From positions 1-23,626 of the forward strand of contig MPUH01001117.1 of NCBI GenBank assembly GCA_001970955.1: 23,626 nt of DNA, given 5' to 3'. Positions 1-7,999 of this stretch are shown in pieces. Below the pieces are notes generated by a model. That model made no database searches, was not told the origin of the DNA, and saw only the letters and a list, made by a program, of their open reading frames with translations. This DNA comes from Stentor coeruleus. Taxonomy: Eukaryota > Ciliophora > Heterotrichea > Heterotrichida > Stentoridae. A program made the position numbers and the translations under genes. Every line of letters begins with the position of its first letter. Within the stretch, counting starts at the first letter, position 1.

Positions 1-159
1 CACGCAAAGGAAGATTGCGAAAAGTTAAAGCGAAAGAAAGCTAAAGACCAAGAAAAGAAGGAAAAGAAGGAAAATGAAAAAATAACTATTGACTGTAGTA
101 TTAAATGCTATAAATGTCAAAAACTAGGACACATTTTTAAGAACTGCCCTTCTTATTAG
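1..159 (+). CDS. 3' end of a CCHC zinc-knuckle protein (partial)
   Basis: Frame 1 is open from the first base to a TAG at 157-159, giving the last 52 residues of a protein whose start lies outside the window. The visible part is a very Lys/Glu-rich stretch (about residues 1-30) followed by a CCHC zinc knuckle, CYKCQKLGHIFKNC, with spacing C-x2-C-x4-H-x4-C, and then a short PSY tail. Zinc knuckles of this type bind single-stranded nucleic acid and occur in retroelement Gag proteins and in cellular RNA-binding and splicing factors. A C-terminal knuckle behind a charged region fits either. Too little is visible to choose, and no reverse transcriptase or protease sequence follows downstream. Confidence is high that this is coding and low for function. 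Confidence 0.75.
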   Translation, partial: HAKEDCEKLKRKKAKDQEKKEKKENEKITIDCSIKCYKCQKLGHIFKNCPSY

Positions 160-601
160 TTTATTTACTAATTCACAAAAATATACAATCAATTTCAATC
201 AAATATTTCCTCATTTTAAAATATGAATTAAAATTATTATTTCATACTAAAATTCAACTTAAATCGCTAACCTTAGTAATAATTTAAAGCATTAGCAAGC
301 AAAATCATCAAAATAAAATTCAACTAGCTTTCTCTTACATACTCACAATCATCCTCTAAATCATATTCCCCTAAATTAATCATCTAAAACCCTCAAATAT
401 TATTTTCTAAACAAATACCTGATAAAAAAACCCTTAGTCACTTAAAAAAAATGTTTCTGTTTCCTTATAAATCCTCTTTCCAACTCCAATAAAGCATCAA
501 ACCAAATTTTTTTTTTTACTACAAGTCTTTTCTTATTCAAAAGCAATCAAATCATTTAAAATATAAAAGCTAATGTTATTTCGTCAGGCTTAATATAAGA
601 A
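160..601. other. Intergenic, AT-rich, G-poor on the + strand
   Basis: No gene is seen. The + strand is notably poor in G and rich in C, as in other stretches immediately upstream of + strand genes in this window. It probably holds the 3' UTR of the zinc-knuckle gene and the promoter of the gene starting at 602. Confidence 0.6.
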
Positions 602-1331
602 ATGGAGTCCAACAATACAAACACTCCGAATATCGTCGATATTGATGTAAGAATTATTACAGATCCTTGTGTCACAGCTGAACAAAGAAAACCCTTATGA
701 TCTTGAAGACATAAGTTCATACACAAGGAGCTTTTCAGAGTCCACAGATCCATTATCATCATCCTTTGAAGCAATTAACCACGACCCTAACAACATGCTT
801 GAAGATATTTTTGCTGTAGACAGGAATGACAGACCAAAAAGAGGCCGAAGACCTCTTCGTCCATATGATCCAATAAGAAAAAAGACTGAAGAAAAAGATA
901 AATACTGGCTTAGAGCTTTTAGATCTTATATAAGAAAGGTAGTAGAATCAGAAGAAAACCATATGGGTAAAGAAGAACTGGAATTCTGGGATTTCTATCT
1001 TGGACCTAACGGGAAACCTGGTAAAGGGCATAAGTTTTTATCATATGGGAAAAAGTATAAAGGATTTTTATTTGCAAATAATTTCTTTGTCCATAAGTTC
1101 AGACAATGGTTTGATGATAATGGAGAAAACTTGCTTATGAAAAAATATGAACCAGGGACTGCTGAGTGGTTTGTGTTTTTTGACTATGCAGCTAGGGACT
1201 TATATTATTATTCTCAGCCAAATATGGTTAAGACTAGTGCTCCAACACCTCAAGCTATGGGTACAGGACCTGTGCCTGATGATGAGTTCAATTTGGATGA
1301 CAACATGGACATTATCGATAATGTTTTGTAA
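602..1331 (+). CDS. Unknown protein with AT-hook-like motif; one 16-nt intron
   Basis: Joining exon 1 (602-646, 15 codons) to exon 2 (663-1331) gives a 237-residue protein ending in TAA. The ATG at 602 was chosen because its frame runs into a 16-nt GT-AG intron that, once removed, continues exactly into the long downstream frame; the long frame itself has no upstream ATG. The N-terminal 70 residues are acidic and Ser-rich. Next comes a basic patch, RPKRGRRPLRP, which resembles an AT-hook core. After it is a well-structured region rich in aromatic residues (YWLRAFRSYI, ELEFWDFYLG, FRQWF, AEWFVFFDYAARDLYYY), and the protein ends in an acidic tail (EFNLDDNMDIID). The layout of acidic flanks, basic patch and compact aromatic domain would suit a chromatin or DNA-binding protein, but this is inference. 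I do not recognise the family. Confidence 0.88.
647..662 (+). other. 16-nt spliceosomal intron
   Basis: The sequence GTAAGAATTATTACAG begins GTAA and ends CAG, with an internal A-rich stretch. Removing it restores one frame from the ATG at 602 to the TAA at 1331; without removal, exon 1 soon reaches a stop. Introns of 15-16 nt are characteristic of heterotrich ciliates. Confidence 0.85.
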
Positions 1332-1863
1332 TACTTTTTATAGTTTATTGATAAATATTGAGTTTTTAAGAGAAGCTTTGGAGAAATGGGATAGAATGTG
1401 ATGTTTAAGAATTTTGGGAAGAGAAAAACGGGATTTTTTTGGGAAAGGTTTTAAGTGTTGAATTTTATTTTTTATATTTGATGATGTAATGTAATATTGT
1501 GATTTTGCAATAGGACTTGCATTTTATTAGATATTTAGTAGTGCATATTACGTATATTAAGTTATTTTCGGTATTGGTTTCCTTATTTTTATTGACTTGC
1601 TAACTTTTGTGTATTATTGCTGTATATTAGTAGTTTATCTGTGTCGATAAAAATATTAGGTTGCTAAAAATAATAGTAGTACATAGGAATATGTATTAGA
1701 TGTCTTTACTGATTTTTATGGAAAACTGATAAATTCAGGATAAATTTTAAATATAAATAGAGTAAAATAGTTTCTAAAGCATCTATAAAATATATTTGAA
1801 ACAGTTTAAATTAAGAAATTTAACAATGTGTTTTTCTAATAAATGAAATGACGTAGCATCTTA
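1332..1863. other. Intergenic, C-poor then AT-rich
   Basis: No gene is supported. The first part, after the TAA at 1331, is strongly C-poor and G-rich on the + strand, as is usual downstream of + genes here. A short open frame overlapping the end of the preceding gene is an out-of-frame shadow. Confidence 0.5.
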
Positions 1864-2040
1864 ATGAAAACAAACCTATTTTTCCTAATAATTCTTTGTA
1901 TCGCCAGTACTAAATATTATATTAATAACATCAAAATAAATTACTTGAATCACTTAATACTTAAGAAGTATAAAAGCAATCACAAGAAAGATAGTCTGCT
2001 TTATCTTAACCAACCTTATAATGATTTATCCTTCCAATAA
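1864..2040 (+). CDS. Possible small secreted peptide (58 aa)
   Basis: An ATG opens a 58-codon frame ending in TAA at 2038-2040. The N-terminus, MKTNLFFLIILCIAS, has the form of a signal peptide: a basic residue, an 8-10 residue hydrophobic core, then small residues. The remainder is basic (KKYKSNHKKDS) and ends YNDLSFQ; it has only one cysteine and no recognisable domain. The frame is free of stops in very AT-rich DNA where several would be expected, and its C-richness resembles the coding strand of neighbouring genes. It could be a real small secreted protein, a 5' exon or a gene relic. Confidence is modest because it is short and lies in a long non-coding stretch. Confidence 0.35.
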   Translation: MKTNLFFLIILCIASTKYYINNIKINYLNHLILKKYKSNHKKDSLLYLNQPYNDLSFQ

Positions 2041-2710
2041 CCCTATTAACTTAAATTTATATAAACTTTTCTTTTTTAATTTCTATATTTCTATGTTTAT
2101 AGCCAGTAACTATTTAAATTTTGATTAATTTGTCTAAACAGTATTATTATTTTACTGATTATTTGGCTTTCTTTTCTTATTTATTGTAATTTATTTATAG
2201 TTTTTGTATGCTTTTCTGAATTTTTGTAAGTTCTAAGATTTGATTGTAATACTTAATGCTTTGTATATATTTTCTTGTTAAATAATAACAAAATTTGTTT
2301 TCCAATCAAATTTATTAAATCAATTTCAGAGAAAGTGCTGAAATTTGATTGCAAAGGATATTTTGATTTTTAAAATTATTTTTCAGAGTTTATTTGAAAT
2401 GATTTTTCAATGATTTCATTGACTGTTACATTCATGCGGATAATCGAGCTTATATGAATTTAATTTATAAAATATAAGATTAAATTCAAAACAGATCTCA
2501 TTTGCAAACATCAAGCATTCACAATAATATAAAAATGCTTCTCCATTGCTTATTCTTCTATACCTTCAGGCTAGTTAAAAGCAAAACTCAAAGAGCACTA
2601 AAATTATATAAATTTCCTTTTGTGAACACAAAACCCTTCTAGCATGCTCAAACATCTTAATGCATACAACAATTTCCTATTTCAATCTCTTCTAACTATT
2701 ATAATAAGCA
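2041..2710. other. Intergenic with a hairpin; upstream region of kinase gene
   Basis: No gene is seen. At about 2303-2351 CAATCAAATTT is matched by AAATTTGATTG, and inside it AATCAATTTCAG nearly matches CTGAAATTTGATT, so a stem-loop could form. From about 2480 to 2710 the + strand becomes C-rich and G-poor, which marks the upstream flank of the kinase gene. Confidence 0.45.
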
Positions 2711-3769
2711 ATGGAAGCACTAGGTGTAACAGTGATAAAGGAACTAGGTAGAGGAACATCAGGAGTTGTCTACAAAGTCCAGTCGCATGAAGATGGGTCA
2801 TTCAAAGTCATCAAAACAATTGACCTCTCTTCATTATCTACTCTAAAGCAAATGCAAGCTGAAAAAGAAGTGTCGATCCTTAAAAAAGTTGACCACTCTC
2901 ATATTATCAAATACTATAACAACGTAGCTATTGATGAAATTCTTTACATTCTAATGGAATTCGCTTCAGGTGGGGATTTGCAATCTTTAATAGTTTCATC
3001 CAAACAAAAACATCAATATATAAGTGAAAACCAAATCTGGGCATGGACTTATGAACTATGCTTAGCAGTTAATTACTTGCATAGTCATAAAATCCTCCAT
3101 AGAGATATTAAGTGTATGAATATATTTTTGGATAACAAAAATAGGATTAAACTTGGGGACTTAGGCTTGTCTGAGTTTATTAATGAAAATACAGCCGAAA
3201 ATCGGTCTATGGGTACACCTTTGTTTATGAGTCCTGAACAGATAAGACATCAGCCTTATGGGTTTAAAGTTGATGTATGGGCAATAGGTTGCGTGATATA
3301 TTCATTATGTAGCCTTGAATCTCCTTTTAGTGGCGACAATCTTATAACGCTTGGGCACAATATTACAACCCTAACACCTAAACCTTTACCTCCTCGATAT
3401 TCACCAAATCTCCAAACTTTAGTGTCAATGCTCCTAGAAAAGGACCAAAATTTACGTCCGAAAATCAAAGAAGTCATAAGATGCATTCCTGCAAGTACAA
3501 AAACTAGATATAAAAAACCTCTTGAAAATTACAACCCAGAAAGGGTTATTAAAACTGAAATCCTCCCTGTGCTTGTCCCACAAAAAACCCAAGTTGCTAA
3601 AACTGCAGTTGATAAGTCTGCTTTTATAACACATGATTATATGCATGGATTGACTGTCTCAGCAAGAAAATTTAATATTTCTGATACCCCTGAACTTCCT
3701 AGAAGTATATCACGGAATCTTAATAAATCTAGATCGAGAACAACTGTAAGTGATTTAATGGGATTGTAA
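2711..3769 (+). CDS. NEK-like serine/threonine protein kinase
   Basis: This 352-residue protein has a complete kinase domain at about residues 7-260. Visible motifs are the glycine loop GRGTSG (13-18), Lys35 for ATP, Glu53 in the C-helix, HRDIKCMN (130-137) with catalytic Asp132, DLG (150-152) in place of DFG, and the activation segment GTPLFMSPEQ. An LGDLG in this position, a kinase domain at the very N-terminus and the MEFASGGDL hinge are typical of the NIMA-related (NEK) family, known for roles in cilia and mitosis and expanded in ciliates. The 90-residue tail is basic and Ser/Thr-rich, without a clear coiled coil. All catalytic residues are present, so it should be active. The exact NEK subgroup cannot be assigned by eye. 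Confidence 0.93.
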   Translation: MEALGVTVIKELGRGTSGVVYKVQSHEDGSFKVIKTIDLSSLSTLKQMQAEKEVSILKKVDHSHIIKYYNNVAIDEILYILMEFASGGDLQSLIVSSKQKHQYISENQIWAWTYELCLAVNYLHSHKILHRDIKCMNIFLDNKNRIKLGDLGLSEFINENTAENRSMGTPLFMSPEQIRHQPYGFKVDVWAIGCVIYSLCSLESPFSGDNLITLGHNITTLTPKPLPPRYSPNLQTLVSMLLEKDQNLRPKIKEVIRCIPASTKTRYKKPLENYNPERVIKTEILPVLVPQKTQVAKTAVDKSAFITHDYMHGLTVSARKFNISDTPELPRSISRNLNKSRSRTTVSDLMGL

Positions 3770-4440
3770 TGGAAGCTTTGCTATATTTGATGAATGTGAT
3801 AAGGATTTATCAAAGAAAGTAAAGGCTATAATAAATTTGTTATGATTTTAATGTTTTGCTATGAGCACTATTATATGTTATATTGGTTAGATATAAATAT
3901 TATGATTTTATAAATATAATTCGCAGTTAATAAAAAATCATATTTAGACTAGTACTTTAAATTTTCGCTATTTTGAAAAAGATTGAAAAGCTGATATTCT
4001 AAATGATCATTATTTGTACTTAAATATTAAATTCTTTATTAATAATACTTACTGAGTTTGAGATCACAACTGTAAATAGTGACCAATATGATTAAGAATT
4101 AGAGGTTTCTTGGATTATCTTAATGCTCATGATAAATAGTGACCAATATGATTAAGAATTAGAGGTTTCTTGGATTATCTTAATGCTCATGATAAATAGA
4201 ATTTTTAAAATTCTTCGGTCGACTTGATTATTTAGTGGCAAATCTTCTAACAACTGCAAATTCCTATCAAAAAAATATTTCTTTTTATAAACCTTCAGAA
4301 TTTGCTTTAAAAATATCAAGCATATTGTTAAAAAACATAAAACAATTTACTTAGTAAACTATATCAAATTGCCAGTAATTTTGCTAGTAATAAAAATTAC
4401 TTTTTAAACATCTTATGAGTATAATTCATATAAATAAATC
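3770..4440. other. Intergenic containing a tandem duplication
   Basis: No gene is seen. The region after 3769 is C-poor; the middle carries the 60-bp tandem duplication listed separately; the part before 4441 is AT-rich with a TATAAATAAATC stretch just upstream of the ATG. Confidence 0.5.
4073..4199. repeat. Perfect 60-bp tandem duplication
   Basis: Positions 4073-4132 and 4133-4192 are identical over 60 bp, and the first 7 bases of the unit appear again at 4193-4199. No mismatch is visible, so the duplication is recent or homogenised. The unit does not encode an open peptide. Confidence 0.97.
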
Positions 4441-5082
4441 ATGAATGAACTGGAAAAAGTAGAGAACACTGATTTCAATTTAGTCAGCAGTGACGATTCA
4501 ACCTTAAGAATTGTTGTAACTTCATCTACCACAAGTGAGATTTTAACTCAATCTTCATCAAACTCGAGTGCATTTAGATATGTAACTCTTCTTAGCAAAT
4601 TGGCTATTTTTCTTGGAATTGCTATCTTAATAAGCCTTGATTATATAAACAACAGATTTGACAAATCAATATGCGAGAAGATAATTTTATGCAATTGGAA
4701 TCTTCAATGGGCTTTTCCATTACTTTTGATACTAATAGGCATTGTTGGGCATTCTTTTACGCCAAAAGAACTTAATGATAAGGAATATAAGTACCTAACA
4801 GCGATTATTTTGCTATGCATCATTCACATTGTTATGATTTTTGGAGTGATTTTTTACTTTGACAAAGCGAATCTAAGAGAAAGTTCTGAAAAATCCTTGC
4901 TGTTTTTTATAAACTATGAGAAGATTTTGAAAAAAATATGCTTTGAGCATAACTTTGTAAGGTCTTTTCTCATAGTTTCAAATTTAGTGGTGGGAATAAT
5001 CTCTTTTTACTATATAATCAAGCTGATTTTGGGAATGCTCATGAGTAAAAAGCCTATCAATAGTTTAAATGATTTAAATTAG
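4441..5082 (+). CDS. Four-helix membrane protein of unknown function
   Basis: This 213-residue protein has a soluble, Ser/Thr-rich N-terminus (about 1-45, including SSTTSEILTQSSSNSS) followed by four hydrophobic segments at about residues 50-66, 90-106, 118-140 and 173-200. A loop with two cysteines (CEKIILCNW) lies between helices 1 and 2. The C-terminus is short and hydrophilic. There is no signal peptide, so the first helix probably acts as signal anchor. It ends in TAG. I recognise no family motif. It could be a small tetraspan-like or ciliate-specific membrane protein. The long uninterrupted frame and clean hydrophobic pattern make it a convincing gene. Confidence 0.85.
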   Translation: MNELEKVENTDFNLVSSDDSTLRIVVTSSTTSEILTQSSSNSSAFRYVTLLSKLAIFLGIAILISLDYINNRFDKSICEKIILCNWNLQWAFPLLLILIGIVGHSFTPKELNDKEYKYLTAIILLCIIHIVMIFGVIFYFDKANLRESSEKSLLFFINYEKILKKICFEHNFVRSFLIVSNLVVGIISFYYIIKLILGMLMSKKPINSLNDLN

Positions 5083-5956
5083 TAAAGATGAAAAATTAGA
5101 TATATAATTTTATAAGCATGAGGAGTGAAAACTATAATTTTTAAAATAAAGCTTGTAGTGTAGTTTAATAAGGTTTTAATAAAGATCCCAAGTATTATAT
5201 AGTTAATTAGAAATTTATTAAATATTTCCGAACCAAGTCTGAATCTTTTTCCAGCCCACTTCCATCTATTGATAAATTCTCCATAAGCATATCTCCCAGA
5301 CCACTCATGATCTGTCTTTTTTATTCATTTATTTTTTTGTCAATTGATTTAACTTAATTTTTCAATTTGCCTATCAGCTTTATAAATTTCTATATATATT
5401 CAATCTCATTTATAAGCTTGGCACTTGAAGGTTCTTGTAAAGCCTTTTCTCTATTAGCATTATTGAGTTTTTGATATAAATTCATTTTCTCTACTTACAA
5501 AGATAATATTGATTTTTATATGCTTCATGAATCAGGCTTGTTTAAGTTAGCGAATGATATTTAAACATTTACTTTGATTTTTCCAGCTTGATTATTTTAT
5601 TTATAAGTTTTTATTTGTTAGTTATTCTAACAATAGCTAAGTTGAGAAATTAGAGACAAAGTAAATTGCATCTAGAATGTTAGATTTGCCGCTGCTGTTA
5701 AAATCTATGATGATATTAAAATGCTTATCAGAAGTCTTGAATTGCTATTGTGATGGCATAAAGTTTAAATCCATCTAAAACTATTTCTAAGATATGCATT
5801 TATATTTGGTGCACCTTTTTAAGTTGAATCAGAACTGTTTAGCAGTAAACTTTGATAAAAAATAATTGCTTAGTTTATAAAGATATGAACTTTGTGCAGT
5901 TTGGGGAATTTCTATTGAGTTCAGATATTTTTAGTTAATTATAGAAATTTACTAGA
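5083..5956. other. Gap between convergent genes
   Basis: This 874-bp space separates the ends of the membrane protein gene (+) and the acyl-CoA oxidase gene (-). Apart from the stop-broken frame at 5207-5485 (-) I see no supportable gene. A + strand frame from about 5545 to 5938 also looks protein-like but has at least seven stops, about what AT-rich DNA gives by chance. Confidence 0.4.
5207..5485 (-). pseudogene. Possible relic of a coiled-coil gene
   Basis: On the minus strand an ATG at 5485 opens a 92-codon frame that ends in TAA at 5207-5209 but is interrupted by three in-frame stops (one TAG, two TAA). The first 31 codons are open (MNLYQKLNNANREKALQEPS...) and the last 38 are open (KRQIMSGLGDMLMENL...DSDLVRKYLINF). 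The composition is Lys/Glu/Gln-rich, like a short coiled coil, and no frameshift is needed. About seven stops would be expected by chance, so three is only mildly unusual. It could be a decayed gene or chance. I recognise no family. Confidence 0.25.
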
Positions 5957-7999
5957 TTATTTTAGTAAAGTCCGAGCGTTTTTGATTGAATCAAGCCATG
6001 GGGCTTTTGTATAAACATCATTTTCAGACTCTACCGCATTAACTAGTCGCTCATAAACTTTGCCATCTTTGCACCCTAAAACTGACCCTATGCACTTATC
6101 TGTAGAAGATATCGAATCTATAATACTAACTGAATAATCTCCAAGTTCATTACACAGCTGCATATGAAGATCTTTAACAACCAAAGCCTCTTTATAAGTA
6201 CAGCTAAATTCTAAATATATTGTCCGAGATTTTTCAAAGCAGTCTAAAGCATATAATAAATGAAGTTTTTCTATGACCTCAGCTGTAGCAACACAAGATT
6301 TCTTCAATTTTTCAACTATTAAGCTAAATTCTTTATATAGAATATACTCTCCATAAGTATAAGAAAGAGTATTCACATAATTGACCAAACTGCTATTCCA
6401 GATTTCAGCTGGACTACTATAAATTTCTGTATTTTTTTGGAGTTTTTCTATAGCTTTCTTAGCTAAAAAGCAAATTCTGTCCTCAAAAACCTTGCAGATA
6501 TTCTCTTGGGTAAACGATTCTAGAGTTTTTAAAGGCCATTCAATGCTTTCTAGATTGATTGTTAAGAATTTCAATGTGGGAGACTCGATTTTTANTAGTA
6601 TGTATTTTCCTGTTTGTTGCAGTAAAACATTGTTATCACCTTCCCAAGTTAAAAGTACATCGACTGTATTTCTTAATCGCCCCAAGCCTGAGTAAGCAGA
6701 AAAACCCATCCCACCACAGGACTCACGACATTCTTGGATTCCAGCAAATGAATAAGTGCTTGCAATACACTTATAAACACTTAATATTGAATGCAATTCA
6801 TTCAACTCAGTAGATTCTGGGTTTTGTCGGACTGTTGGGTAGACTGCTCTGAACAATTTATACAAATGCATCAACCCAGCTCTTATTGCAAAGACCTTTG
6901 CCAACAAAGGCATTAGTCTGTATCTATGAAGAGGATAATCCAAAATGCTGTTCTCAATTGAATCACCATAGGCAAACTGTGTCCTAACAGCAGCAAACCT
7001 CAAAGCAATTGTAATAGCATTTCTCAGTCCAATCTCAGAAGATAAAACAACAACAATTCTCCCTCTGATAAGCCCTCCAAGCATAATCCCAATGCGTTTT
7101 TCCTTGTTTTTAATAGTAGTTTTGAATTTCCCCTCCTCATTTATCTGACTAAAATGATCCAAAAGACTATCATAAGGTACTCTATAATTCTTAAATATCA
7201 AAAACCCATTGTCAATCCCTTCAAGTTCAATTTTCTTCCCACATTCTCCAGCAACTACGCCGTGCTTTACTTCATGAGTATTATAATCTCTTATTTCGAC
7301 AACAAAAGCATGAACACCTTTATTCTCACCACTCACATACATTTGTGCCCAAACAACTGACATGTTTGCAGTCTTCCCAACAGCGCCAATCCACCATTTT
7401 GCTGCAGTTTTTGTGGGAGTATTTATAATAAATTCTCTATTTTTATGGTCATAAATTGCTGTTGTCTCAATTCCAGCAACATTAGATCCATGGCCCATTT
7501 CAGTCAAAGAAAATGACCCATAATCTTTTAAACTATAAGCCCTGCTAATAAGATTTTCATGTTTTTTCGTCCCTAGATTCTGGATTGTATCTGTGTATAA
7601 GCCAAAATGCACTCCTGACCTTGTGGCTATACTAATATCGAATTCTGTTAGGTTTTCTGATATACTAATTTTATGTACTGGATCCTGAAGATCTTTTTGA
7701 TATGTTGAGTGTTCATGTTTCAAGCCTTGTCCTATCATTTCAACAATTTTAGCATATCTGTCTTGCTTTTCTTGAAACATCATAGAATAGTGATTGTATT
7801 GGGGAGATTTGTCTATAAATGATCTCATAGCTTCCATTCTGTCGTGATATTCACCCATAAATATTTGTCTAAGAAGTGGTTGATTTATTTTATGGCCTTT
7901 AGCTCGGTATTTTTCTAAGGAATTAGCTGGAACTTGGTCTGGAAACCTTGTTCCAAGGTGATTGCCCAGCACATATAATCTTCTTGCAACAGCTTCCAT
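5957..7999 (-). CDS. Peroxisomal acyl-CoA oxidase
   Basis: This 680-residue protein has the usual length and layout of acyl-CoA oxidase, the FAD enzyme that converts acyl-CoA to trans-2-enoyl-CoA and makes H2O2 in the first step of peroxisomal beta-oxidation. In order: an N-terminal helical domain; the substrate/FAD segment with SLTEMGHGSNV and KWWIGAVGKTA; the helical domain with AVRTQFAYGD and CRESCGGMGFSA; TWEGDNNVLLQQTGKY, which carries the catalytic Glu; and a C-terminal oxidase domain. Residues 7-15, RLYVLGNHL, match the PTS2 nonapeptide (R-L-x5-H-L). The C-terminus, TLLK, is not a PTS1, so import probably uses PTS2. An undetermined base N at 6595 makes one residue ambiguous (codon NTA, never a stop). 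The ATG is preceded by an AT-rich, C-poor (+ strand) flank. Confidence 0.96.
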   Translation of the reverse strand: MEAVARRLYVLGNHLGTRFPDQVPANSLEKYRAKGHKINQPLLRQIFMGEYHDRMEAMRSFIDKSPQYNHYSMMFQEKQDRYAKIVEMIGQGLKHEHSTYQKDLQDPVHKISISENLTEFDISIATRSGVHFGLYTDTIQNLGTKKHENLISRAYSLKDYGSFSLTEMGHGSNVAGIETTAIYDHKNREFIINTPTKTAAKWWIGAVGKTANMSVVWAQMYVSGENKGVHAFVVEIRDYNTHEVKHGVVAGECGKKIELEGIDNGFLIFKNYRVPYDSLLDHFSQINEEGKFKTTIKNKEKRIGIMLGGLIRGRIVVVLSSEIGLRNAITIALRFAAVRTQFAYGDSIENSILDYPLHRYRLMPLLAKVFAIRAGLMHLYKLFRAVYPTVRQNPESTELNELHSILSVYKCIASTYSFAGIQECRESCGGMGFSAYSGLGRLRNTVDVLLTWEGDNNVLLQQTGKYILXKIESPTLKFLTINLESIEWPLKTLESFTQENICKVFEDRICFLAKKAIEKLQKNTEIYSSPAEIWNSSLVNYVNTLSYTYGEYILYKEFSLIVEKLKKSCVATAEVIEKLHLLYALDCFEKSRTIYLEFSCTYKEALVVKDLHMQLCNELGDYSVSIIDSISSTDKCIGSVLGCKDGKVYERLVNAVESENDVYTKAPWLDSIKNARTLLK

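Noticed and set aside
669..671. GTG start for the first complete gene
   Set aside because: The ATG at 602 plus a 16-nt GT-AG intron gives a normal start in the same frame.
3368..3376. CCCTAACA, similar to a heterotrich telomere repeat
   Set aside because: It is a single unit inside the kinase coding sequence, and another single unit lies in the gene at 602; no tandem array exists.
5545..5938. Plus-strand gene with stops read as Gln
   Set aside because: At least seven stops in about 130 codons is near the random expectation for this composition.
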